From Acidobacteriaceae bacterium (GTDB taxonomy: Bacteria; Acidobacteriota; Terriglobia; Terriglobales; Acidobacteriaceae): a DNA stretch of 25,766 nucleotides. A program made the position numbers and the translations under genes. The notes beneath the pieces were generated by a model. It was given only the letters and a program-made list of their open reading frames with translations, was not told where the DNA came from and did no database searches. Of the stretch, positions 1 through 6,695 are shown piece after piece. The DNA lies in contig PMXH01000130.1 in assembly GCA_003165855.1 (NCBI GenBank), positions 168 through 25,933 on the forward strand. Direction: 5' to 3'. Every line of letters begins with the position of its first letter. Position 1 is the first letter of the stretch.

Positions 1-353
1 AGTCCTTCATCGCGCGCGGCCTCATCGGGCAGGAATTTAAGCGCCACAGGTTGGCCGAGCGTGAGGTCATCGGCGCGGTAGACCTCACCCATGCCACCCT
101 TTCCCAGCAGGGCAATGATGCGGTAACGGCCAGCCAGCAGACGGCCGGGGAGAAATCGGCCTTCGCTCTGGTACCCGGCGGAACTGGATGTTAGTGAGGA
201 GGTCCTAGAACCAGGCCGAGGTGGCAGCGGCGAAGTTGCGGTCGCGAAGTCGAGCGTGGCTAGGTCGTCGGTATGGCTAGCGGGCGCTCCGCAGGCCGAG
301 CAGAAGCGGCCGCTTGCGGGCACGTCGGTACCACAGGATGAACACGGGGGCAT
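1..353 (-). CDS. Serine/threonine protein kinase, N-terminal part (runs off left edge)
   Basis: This is the N-terminal 117 residues of a Hanks-type Ser/Thr kinase, read on the minus strand from an ATG at 353-351 to the window edge. A small zinc-ribbon-like module comes first, with two CxxC knuckles (C4/C7 and C18/C21). A Ser/Thr/Pro-rich linker follows (about residues 25-65), then the kinase N-lobe: the glycine-rich loop GKGGMGEV at 84-91 and the VALK segment with the ATP-binding lysine at K106. The catalytic loop and everything after it lie outside the window, so activity cannot be judged. Family members phosphorylate proteins on Ser/Thr and are often membrane-anchored with C-terminal sensor or TPR domains in this phylum; that part is not visible. 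It is divergent from the lipoprotein gene at 541. Only a weak GGGA-type ribosome site precedes the start. Confidence 0.88.
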   Translation of the reverse strand, partial: MPPCSSCGTDVPASGRFCSACGAPASHTDDLATLDFATATSPLPPRPGSRTSSLTSSSAGYQSEGRFLPGRLLAGRYRIIALLGKGGMGEVYRADDLTLGQPVALKFLPDEAARDEG

Positions 354-540
354 GAATTTTTCCCGATACAGTCTACCGCGTCGGAATGGAACATATTACA
401 CGGAACATTCTCTCTGCTGCGGCGACTCGGCTGAACTTGATTACCCAAGATTGCGGTGGAGACAGACTGGCCTAACGCATCCCGCTGTGCCGCCGATCCA
501 TTCTCTAATGCGCCTACTGGCGCGTGATGAGGATTCTCTT

Positions 541-1650
541 ATGCGAACTCGCACCATTTCCGTGTTACTCACCCTGTTCTTGTTGGCCGGCTGTAGTTCG
601 ACTCCGCACAGCACCGCGGCTGCGCCGGCCTCGCGTGTCTACCATGCCACGGCATCGGTCGGCGATTTCATGACCATCACGGTTAACTCCAGCGCCCAGA
701 CCATCGTTTACACGGACGTCTCGAATAACACTACGGGGACCGTTCCGTACACGGTGAACTCCGACGGCATGTATACATTGAACGATCCTACGGGCAACCT
801 GATTGCGGCCTACGAAGTGCCCAACTATGCGATGGTGATTCAAGCTGCCAAGACTGGGACAGGCTCTAGCACTCCGGCGCTGATCACCGCCGTGGAGAGC
901 GGCCAGATCTCGCTGGCCACATTTAAGGGGCAGTCCTACAACTACATGCAGTTCCGCACCGCGTCCGGAGGCGTCGACGTGGGTTCGGTCAACATCAACG
1001 CGCAGGGCACGGGGACCACTTCTTCCTATTGGCCCTATGGAGCGCTCAATAGCGATAACAACAGCGCCTTCAACTCAAATGCCCTTGACGTGGCAGCGGC
1101 GGTACCCGATCCCTCCGGCACATTTCTTACAATTTCAGACCCGGGCAACAGCAGTTCCGATTACGTGTTCGGCACGGCGAACGGAATCTTCGCGGTGGAT
1201 ACTCAAAACGGAGCCATCCTTGGCCTGAAGAAAGCAGCCAGCGCGAATTTCGACGCCTCATTTGCAGGGACCTACAACGCCATCTACTACGAGCAGACAA
1301 ACGTGCACGCGGGTTCGGGAAATACAGAGACGGGAACCCCAAGCCAGGGGAATGCGACCATCACAGTGATCTCCAGCGGCCAAGTCACAGTGAGCGATGC
1401 CAGCGGCAATACTATGGCTACGGGCACGCTCACTCCGGTGGCCGATGTTTCGTATCTGTACGGCAGCCCCGGTGAGTTGAACGATCCCTGCAACGGCCTC
1501 TTCACCTTCCAAGTGACCAGCAACGGCGCGCAGCAGCAAGTGTTCGTCGCCTTCATGGGACAGGCGATGCTGTTTTCTTCGTTCAGCGCGAATACGCCTT
1601 GGGGTTCAGGAGGCAACTACAATTATTTCTATGGAGTGGGATTGAAGTAG
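541..1650 (+). CDS. Predicted lipoprotein of unknown function
   Basis: A 369-residue protein with a clear lipoprotein signal: a charged start (MRTRT), a hydrophobic stretch and the lipobox LAGC with the acceptor cysteine at residue 18. It should be lipidated and anchored in a membrane. The start at 541 is chosen because a TGAGGA ribosome site lies 7 nt upstream and the signal peptide begins there. The frame stays open upstream to 256, but that part overlaps the kinase gene on the other strand. The mature part is rich in Ser, Thr, Gly, Asn and short beta-prone segments, with no catalytic motif I recognise and only one further cysteine near the C terminus. It could be a surface or periplasmic beta-rich protein. 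A heptamer repeat begins 6 nt after the stop. Function unknown. Confidence 0.8.
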   Translation: MRTRTISVLLTLFLLAGCSSTPHSTAAAPASRVYHATASVGDFMTITVNSSAQTIVYTDVSNNTTGTVPYTVNSDGMYTLNDPTGNLIAAYEVPNYAMVIQAAKTGTGSSTPALITAVESGQISLATFKGQSYNYMQFRTASGGVDVGSVNINAQGTGTTSSYWPYGALNSDNNSAFNSNALDVAAAVPDPSGTFLTISDPGNSSSDYVFGTANGIFAVDTQNGAILGLKKAASANFDASFAGTYNAIYYEQTNVHAGSGNTETGTPSQGNATITVISSGQVTVSDASGNTMATGTLTPVADVSYLYGSPGELNDPCNGLFTFQVTSNGAQQQVFVAFMGQAMLFSSFSANTPWGSGGNYNYFYGVGLK

Positions 1651-1656
1651 GAGAAG

Positions 1657-1705
1657 CGGCTTCGGGCTTCCGGTTTCCGGCTTCGAGTGGCGGGCTTCCC
1701 ACTTC
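1657..1705 (+). repeat. Degenerate heptanucleotide tandem repeat (CGGCTTC-like, 7 units)
   Basis: Seven consecutive 7-nt units can be read in one register: CGGCTTC, GGGCTTC, CGGTTTC, CGGCTTC, GAGTGGC, GGGCTTC, CCACTTC. Five of the seven fit the pattern SGGYTTC. The array starts 6 nt after the stop of the lipoprotein gene and ends 59 nt before the start of the next gene. It resembles the short tandemly repeated heptamers described in some cyanobacteria; that comparison is by form only. A second heptamer array follows the TonB receptor gene at 21208. Confidence 0.6.
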
Positions 1706-1764
1706 GTTGCGAGGATTGGACCAGCACGCTGTCTGCTGTCTCTGCCTGTATTACCATCGAAGCG

Positions 1765-3351
1765 ATGACTTCTCGTCTCGGACGATGGTTGCGCGATCCG
1801 CTTTTTCTCTTGTGCCTTGCGGCTGGATTGCTTGCGTTTGTGGTGCAGTCCGGAGAGCTGGGAACAGCCGACACCATGCATCGGCTGCAGACCACGCATT
1901 GGCTGTGGACTTCGGAGCCGCAGGTTTTTCCGAACGATTATCCCGAGTTTGGACTGCGCGGCCGCGGAGGCCAACTCTATGCCTGGTATGGAATCGGGCA
2001 GTCGCTGCTCATGTTGCCTGCCGATCTCGTGGGAACGTGGATGGCGCATTGGAGCGTCTTTTCCGACTATCAGGACGATCCTCCGGTGCGCGCCATCGTG
2101 GTCAGCTATCTCACCGGCATTCTGGTGAATGTGCTCACGGCGCTGGTGGGCTTTCGCCTGCTGCGCCAGTTGCGATTCAGCGTGAGGGAATCGGTAGTGG
2201 GGGTGCTGGCGTTGATGTTCTGCACTACGCACCTGCATTACACGCAGAACATGGCGGAGAACAACTACATCATGCTGCTGACGCTAGCCGGATTCTCGTT
2301 TCAATACGAGTGGCTGCGGACTGGAAGCCGGCGGGCGTTGTTCGTGGGCAGCGCTGCTCTCGGGCTGAACTTGCTCACGCGGCTTACCACCGGCTTGGAT
2401 CTTATGTTGGTTGGGGTCTTTCTTTTGCTGGTGCTGTGGTCTGAAGGGGAGCGAGGCCGCGAGCTGTGGCGGCGGTTCGTGACTTACTGCAAGGTGGCCG
2501 CTCCGGTGTATTTGTTTTTTCTGCTGGTGGACCGACTTTACCAGTTCTACCGTTTCGGATCATTTACCACTACGTACGTCGCGCAATTTGCCGTGGAGCG
2601 GCGGTTGCAGGATCCGACGCTCCCGGCGAACTATCCCTGGACCTCGCCGTTTCACGTGGGCTTTCTGGGCGCGCTGTTTAAGCCGGAGAAGTCGATTTTC
2701 CTTTTCGATCCGCTGCTGGCGCTGGCGATTGTGCTCCTGGTGGTGTTGTGGAAGCGCCTGTCGATCGAGGTCCGCGCCTATGGCGTGGCGTCGCTTCTGC
2801 TGCTGCTTGCCTATATCAGCTTTTATGCGAGGTATACCTATTGGGAGGGAGATTTTGCCTGGGGTGATCGCTACGTTTCGACCTCGGTGGAACTCGCGGC
2901 GTTGCTGGCCGTGCCGTTGTTGTTGCGCTATCGCGAGAACTTGAGCGTATGGATCTGGCGCGGTGGAATCGTGCTCATCGCAGTGAGCCTGATCATCCAG
3001 ATTGCTTCGCTGGCTTTCTGGCTGCCGCTGGAGATTTATCAGATGGAGACGTTCGGGCATCCTACGTTCGTGATCGCGCTGCGCTTCAAGAACATCGCGG
3101 CGTTCGCGCTGGGGAAGATGGATGCCTGGGGACTGGACACCGACGCTATGCACTGGGATCAGTGGGATTACGTCCACCTCACGACGTGGAATTTTCTGCC
3201 GTTCCTGTTGCGAAGGGTGGGAGCCGCGCCGGCTTGGGTGGTGAGGACAGCCTTCGTGGTGTGGGGCGCGACTCTGGCGGCTTTGGGCGCGTCTTTGTGG
3301 CGACTGCTGGCAATATCTCAGCGGCGGCCGGAGACTTCGCCGCGGGACTAG
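1765..3351 (+). CDS. Polytopic membrane protein, putative GT-C/ArnT-PMT-like glycosyltransferase
   Basis: A 528-residue integral membrane protein with roughly ten hydrophobic helices spread along its length. The first helix (about residues 12-28) is followed by an extracytoplasmic loop with an acidic residue (D36 in GTAD), where GT-C enzymes such as ArnT/PMT and GT39 proteins carry catalytic acids. These enzymes move a sugar from a polyprenyl-phosphate carrier onto a lipid or protein at the outer face of the membrane. A loop rich in Tyr, Gly and Trp (LYAWYGIGQS) is one I associate with acidobacterial proteins annotated as carrier-dependent glycosyltransferases. I start it at the ATG at 1765 because the basic segment MTSRLGRWLR directly precedes helix 1; the frame is open back to 1687. 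No good ribosome site is seen. Membrane location is sure; the enzyme assignment is tentative. Confidence 0.72.
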   Translation: MTSRLGRWLRDPLFLLCLAAGLLAFVVQSGELGTADTMHRLQTTHWLWTSEPQVFPNDYPEFGLRGRGGQLYAWYGIGQSLLMLPADLVGTWMAHWSVFSDYQDDPPVRAIVVSYLTGILVNVLTALVGFRLLRQLRFSVRESVVGVLALMFCTTHLHYTQNMAENNYIMLLTLAGFSFQYEWLRTGSRRALFVGSAALGLNLLTRLTTGLDLMLVGVFLLLVLWSEGERGRELWRRFVTYCKVAAPVYLFFLLVDRLYQFYRFGSFTTTYVAQFAVERRLQDPTLPANYPWTSPFHVGFLGALFKPEKSIFLFDPLLALAIVLLVVLWKRLSIEVRAYGVASLLLLLAYISFYARYTYWEGDFAWGDRYVSTSVELAALLAVPLLLRYRENLSVWIWRGGIVLIAVSLIIQIASLAFWLPLEIYQMETFGHPTFVIALRFKNIAAFALGKMDAWGLDTDAMHWDQWDYVHLTTWNFLPFLLRRVGAAPAWVVRTAFVVWGATLAALGASLWRLLAISQRRPETSPRD

Positions 3352-3370
3352 CCGGCCCGTTGGCATCCGC

Positions 3371-3408
3371 GCCAAGTTTGCCTGCTTTGCCCGGGGGGCC
3401 AAGTTTGC
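3371..3408 (+). repeat. Short direct repeat GCCAAGTTTGC x2
   Basis: Two identical 11-mers, at 3371-3381 and 3398-3408, lie just after the membrane-protein gene with starts 27 nt apart. No function is evident. Confidence 0.4.
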
Positions 3409-3519
3409 AAGAACCTGCATACTGACCGAGACTATTTCCATTCATGCTGAAGATTTGACAAATTCGTTGTACCCACACTGGAGAACCGTAGTACTATGCC
3501 CACGCCAGTGAATCCCAAT

Positions 3520-3531
3520 CGGGAATTCCCG
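3520..3531. promoter_or_regulatory. 12-bp palindrome CGGGAATTCCCG upstream of the sedolisin gene
   Basis: A perfect 12-bp palindrome lies 55 nt before the TTG start of the secreted protease gene, in the 234-nt spacer after the membrane-protein gene. Its position suits an operator or a small hairpin in the leader. A TTGACA at 3455-3460 has no convincing -10 partner at the right distance, so I do not call a promoter here. Confidence 0.3.
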
Positions 3532-3585
3532 TTACTCCCCTGAGAACCGCAAACGGAAATCCTGCCTAAATCTTAAGGAGAAACC

Positions 3586-5865
3586 TTGATTCGAGCACGC
3601 AGTGTATTTTTGCTCGCGATCGTCGCGATCTTGTTGAGCGCGGCCATCGCTTCCCAGGCCGAGCAACAATTCCTGCCAACACGTCACCAGCGCCAAGAGA
3701 CCCTCGACGGTCGGACGCCCTTAGTTGGACGCCTACCCGCAAGTCAAACCTTGCAGATTCAGATGATTCTGCAACAACGCAACCAGGCGGAATTAAAGGA
3801 ATTCCTGAGGGAACAACAAGACCCTACCAGCCCTAACTACCGCAAAGTTCTCACCGTGGACCAGTTCACTGAACAATATGGTCCCAGCCGTGCGGATTAT
3901 GAGACCGTCAAAGACTTCGCAAGGCAGAATGGGCTCGAGATAGTTTCCGGCTCCCGCAATCGCATGCTTGTCCAAGTCCGGGGTTCGGTGGCGAATGTCG
4001 AGAAAGCCCTGCATGTGTCCATGAGCGTGTATCAGCACGACACCGAGAACCGCACCTTCTTCGCTCCGGATCGGGAACCCACGCCGGACCTGGCTGTCCA
4101 GCTTTGGCACATCGGAGGTTTGGACAATTATGCGACTCCGAAACCCGCTTACCATCGTATCGATGCCGGCGCAAAGTCCGAGGTGAGGTCGAACGCTACG
4201 ACTGGCTCCGGTCCCGGCGCTTCGTTCCTCGGCAGCGACATGCGCGCCGCGTACTACGGCGCAGCGACCCTCACCGGTACCGGCCAGTCGGTCGGCTTGT
4301 TTGAGTTCATTGGCACTGATCTGGTTGACCTGACGACCTACTATAAGAACGTAAGCCAAACTAACAACGTACCCGTCACGCTGACGTCCGTCGACACCCA
4401 GAGCACGCTTTGCAAGGAACCAACCTGCGACGATACTGAACAAACCTTGGATATGACCCAGGCGCTCGGCATGGCCCCGGGGATGTCCGGCCTAACCATG
4501 TGGATCGGAACCGGCGGCTTGTCTGGACAAACCCTCGACGACCCCGGCATCCTCAACGGTATGGTCACGGCGAACCCCCTGCAAGCTCAGTTGAGCTGCT
4601 CGTGGGCGTGGACACCAACCGACAACACCACCGATGACCCCTTCTTCACGGAGATGGCGGCGCAAGGCCAAACCTTCTTTGCAGCTTCCGGCGACGACGG
4701 TAATTGGGCCCATGCCACGTATGTTTGGCCGGCCGATGATGTGAATGTCGTGTCAGTCGGCGGAACCGACTTAGACACCTCCGGGGCGGCAGGTCCCTGG
4801 GCCTCGGAAACCGGTTGGTCTGACGGCGGCGGCGGCATTTCGCCCAACAAGTTTGCCATTCCCTCGTGGCAGGTGGCTGCGGCCGCAGGCTGCGCCAAGT
4901 GCTCGCAAACCTATCGCAACGGCCCAGACGTTTCGGCCAATGCGAATTTCAGCTTCTACGTCTGCGCGGACCAGACCAAGTGCACCGAAAACACTTATGG
5001 TGGGACCAGCTTTGCCACACCTATGTGGGCTGGCTATCTGGCTCTGACCAATGAACAATATCTCTTGAACGGAAACACCGGCACGCTCGGTTTCATCAAT
5101 ACGGCGCTTTACAACATCTATGCCAGCCCGAACTATGACACCGACTTCCATGATGTCCTCAGTGGAGGTAACACTTTCGGGGCAACCGTCGGCTACGATT
5201 TGGCAACCGGCTTGGGCAGTCCGAACGGAAGCGCTCTGATTGACGCACTTGCCGGAGCGGTCTCCTCTTCCTTCACCCTATCCGCCTCGCCCAGTTCGGT
5301 CTCGGTGGCACAGGGTGCTAGTGGCACGTCGACCATCACCTCCGCCGTCACCGGTGGCTTTGACTCGTCCATCGCCTTGTCTGCCAGTGGACAGCCGACC
5401 GGCGTAACCCCAACCTTCAATCCCACGTCGATCACAGGCGCTGGCACCTCCACCTTAACCCTGGCAGTGGCCGCGACAACCGCTCCCGGCACTTACACGA
5501 TCACGGTCACCGGCGTTAGCGGAAGCATCACGCAAACCACCACTGTCACGCTGAAGGTAACCGCCACGGGCAAGTTCGTCATCAGCGCGAACCCCAGTGC
5601 CATTACCGTGGCGCGGGGCAGTTCCGGCACCTCGACGATCACCACCAAGATCGCTGGGGGCTTCCACTCGGCAATAACCTTGTCGGGAGGCGGCACCTTA
5701 GCCAAGTACAGTCCTAACCCCATACCGGCGCCCGGAGCAGGGACGTCGACGATGACGGTCACCATCGGCAGCAATGTCGCACTCGGAGCCCACACCATCA
5801 CGGTAACGGGCACCGGCGGAGGCGTCACTCACACCACCACAGTCACGGTCACCGTTACCCAATAG
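3586..5865 (+). CDS. Secreted sedolisin (S53, kumamolisin-like) pro-protease with two C-terminal beta domains
   Basis: A 759-residue secreted acid serine protease precursor. Translation starts at TTG 3586, supported by AAGGAG 5 nt upstream and an immediate signal peptide (residues 1 to about 25, cleavage near SQA-E). Residues about 35-185 match the pro-kumamolisin activation domain. The catalytic domain (about 210-560) shows the sedolisin set: E285 and D289 in EQTLD, the oxyanion aspartate D370 in SGDD, and nucleophile S475 in GGTSFATP. D523 and the YDLATGLG segment fit the usual C-terminal calcium site. After it come two Ser/Thr/Gly-rich domains of about 100 residues (563-662 and 663-759), related to each other and Ig-like in composition, probably for surface or substrate binding. 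The enzyme would be autoactivated outside the cell and degrade proteins at low pH. A strong terminator follows. Confidence 0.95.
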   Translation: MIRARSVFLLAIVAILLSAAIASQAEQQFLPTRHQRQETLDGRTPLVGRLPASQTLQIQMILQQRNQAELKEFLREQQDPTSPNYRKVLTVDQFTEQYGPSRADYETVKDFARQNGLEIVSGSRNRMLVQVRGSVANVEKALHVSMSVYQHDTENRTFFAPDREPTPDLAVQLWHIGGLDNYATPKPAYHRIDAGAKSEVRSNATTGSGPGASFLGSDMRAAYYGAATLTGTGQSVGLFEFIGTDLVDLTTYYKNVSQTNNVPVTLTSVDTQSTLCKEPTCDDTEQTLDMTQALGMAPGMSGLTMWIGTGGLSGQTLDDPGILNGMVTANPLQAQLSCSWAWTPTDNTTDDPFFTEMAAQGQTFFAASGDDGNWAHATYVWPADDVNVVSVGGTDLDTSGAAGPWASETGWSDGGGGISPNKFAIPSWQVAAAAGCAKCSQTYRNGPDVSANANFSFYVCADQTKCTENTYGGTSFATPMWAGYLALTNEQYLLNGNTGTLGFINTALYNIYASPNYDTDFHDVLSGGNTFGATVGYDLATGLGSPNGSALIDALAGAVSSSFTLSASPSSVSVAQGASGTSTITSAVTGGFDSSIALSASGQPTGVTPTFNPTSITGAGTSTLTLAVAATTAPGTYTITVTGVSGSITQTTTVTLKVTATGKFVISANPSAITVARGSSGTSTITTKIAGGFHSAITLSGGGTLAKYSPNPIPAPGAGTSTMTVTIGSNVALGAHTITVTGTGGGVTHTTTVTVTVTQ

Positions 5866-5914
5866 TGATCGTGAAGCTCGCCTCTCGTGGTGCTGAGGGC
5901 GAGTGACAGAAACC

Positions 5915-5945
5915 AAAGGCCCGGACCATCTTGGTCCGGGCCTTT
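5915..5945. terminator. Rho-independent terminator after the sedolisin gene
   Basis: A perfect 13-bp stem (AAAGGCCCGGACC at 5915-5927 pairing with 5933-5945) around the loop ATCTT. The stem ends in TTT on the plus strand and begins with AAA, so it could work in both directions. It lies 50 nt after the protease stop and separates that gene from the toxin-antitoxin pair. Confidence 0.9.
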
Positions 5946-5997
5946 GCTTGTGCCGGCAAACAATCGGGATCAGACTTTCCAAGACTCATATCCGGCT

Positions 5998-6038
5998 ATG
6001 GTAGACATCTACCACTGATATGGTAGAATGGTAGACAT
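5998..6038 (+). promoter_or_regulatory. Repeat operator of the toxin-antitoxin operon
   Basis: Four copies of the heptamer TGGTAGA lie just before and over the antitoxin start. Those at 5999-6005, 6021-6027 and 6029-6035 are direct; that at 6008-6014 is inverted. The first and the inverted copy form a 16-bp palindrome, TGGTAGA-CA-TCTACCA. The 11-mer ATGGTAGACAT occurs twice, at 5998-6008 and 6028-6038. Antitoxins of this type repress their own promoter, so this is the likely binding site. That is inferred from position and symmetry. Confidence 0.65.
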
Positions 6039-6291
6039 GAGCCTGAACATCAAGAATGAAGAGACGCATCGCCGGGTTCGGCAGTTGGCAAAGCTGACCG
6101 GGGAGAGCATGACTGCCGCAGTGGACAAGGCGGTGGAAGAAAGGTTGAGGCGGATACGCGGCGCCAAGAAGGGTGGGCTGGCGGAGCGGCTCTTGCAGAT
6201 CGGGCGGGAGTGCGCCGCTCATATGAAGGAACCCTACCTTTCCATTGATCATGGGGAAATGTTGTATGACGAGAAAGGATTGCCGAAGTGA
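6037..6291 (+). CDS. vapB: VapB-type antitoxin (type II toxin-antitoxin)
   Basis: An 84-residue antitoxin of the VapB/Rv0623-like family (PSK-type transcription factor). The N terminus MSLNIKNEETHRRVRQLAKL and the segment TGESMTAAVDKAVEERL are typical: an N-terminal DNA-binding part for autoregulation, then a C-terminal tail (YLSIDHGEMLYDEKGLPK) that wraps the toxin. I choose 6037 because family members begin MSLNIK; an in-frame ATG at 6028 would add three residues and lies inside the repeat operator. The stop overlaps the toxin start in the sequence GTGA (6288-6291), so the two are translationally coupled. Expected role: neutralise the PIN-domain toxin by direct binding and repress the operon with it. 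Confidence 0.9.
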   Translation: MSLNIKNEETHRRVRQLAKLTGESMTAAVDKAVEERLRRIRGAKKGGLAERLLQIGRECAAHMKEPYLSIDHGEMLYDEKGLPK

Positions 6292-6689
6292 TCCTCGATT
6301 CTTCCGCCGTCGTCGCCATTCTGCGGGCCGAACCCGAAGCGCCTGCGATGGCGCGGGCCATAGACCGGGCAGAGGCGTGTGCCGTTTCTGCGGTTAGTTA
6401 TGTGGAGTCCGCCATTGTGATTGACAGCGCTCGTGACCCCATTGCCAGCGGCCGCTTCGACGATTTCTTCCGGGAATCGGGGATTGTGGTTGAGTCAGTG
6501 ACAGAGTGGCAGGCGGAGATTGCCCGCCAAGCGTATCGCGATTTCGGCAAGGGACGGCATCGGGCGGGGCTTAACCTTGGCGACTGCTTCGCCTATGCGC
6601 TGGCGAAGGAGAAGGGCGAGGCGTTGTTATTCAAAGGCGATGACTTTTGTCACACGGATATTAAAGCGGCTGAGGATTCGAGCCGCTAA
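6288..6689 (+). CDS. vapC: VapC-type PIN-domain ribonuclease toxin
   Basis: A 133-residue PIN-domain protein starting at GTG 6288, overlapping the antitoxin stop by 4 nt. The acidic residues that bind the metal are in place: D4 in the N-terminal ILDSSA, E40 in YVES, D99 in NLGDCFAYALA and D118 in FKGDDF. This full set suggests an active enzyme. VapC toxins are Mg2+-dependent RNases that cut tRNA or rRNA at specific sites and stop growth until neutralised by VapB; the target here cannot be read from the sequence. Length and motif spacing are normal for the family. The gene ends 6 bp before the end of the convergent glmS gene. Confidence 0.93.
   Translation: MILDSSAVVAILRAEPEAPAMARAIDRAEACAVSAVSYVESAIVIDSARDPIASGRFDDFFRESGIVVESVTEWQAEIARQAYRDFGKGRHRAGLNLGDCFAYALAKEKGEALLFKGDDFCHTDIKAAEDSSR
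6666..6686. other. Small inverted repeat at the vapC/glmS convergent ends
   Basis: GCGGCT at 6666-6671 pairs with AGCCGC at 6681-6686 around a 9-nt loop, inside the last codons of vapC and just past the glmS stop. It could act as a weak convergent transcription stop, but there is no T-tract. Confidence 0.25.
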
Positions 6690-6695
6690 ACCTGA

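Noticed and set aside
256..540. Upstream extension of the lipoprotein frame
   Set aside because: It overlaps the kinase start on the other strand and would bury the signal peptide inside the protein.
2560..3441. Open frame of 293 codons on the minus strand
   Set aside because: Antisense to the membrane-protein gene; its translation is rich in Arg, Gln and Pro, typical of a shadow frame.
3455..3497. Promoter with TTGACA before the sedolisin gene
   Set aside because: The nearest -10-like box (TACTAT at 3492) is 31 nt away, too far for one promoter.
3793..4443. Open frame of 216 codons on the minus strand
   Set aside because: Antisense to the sedolisin pro-domain and catalytic domain; no recognisable protein.
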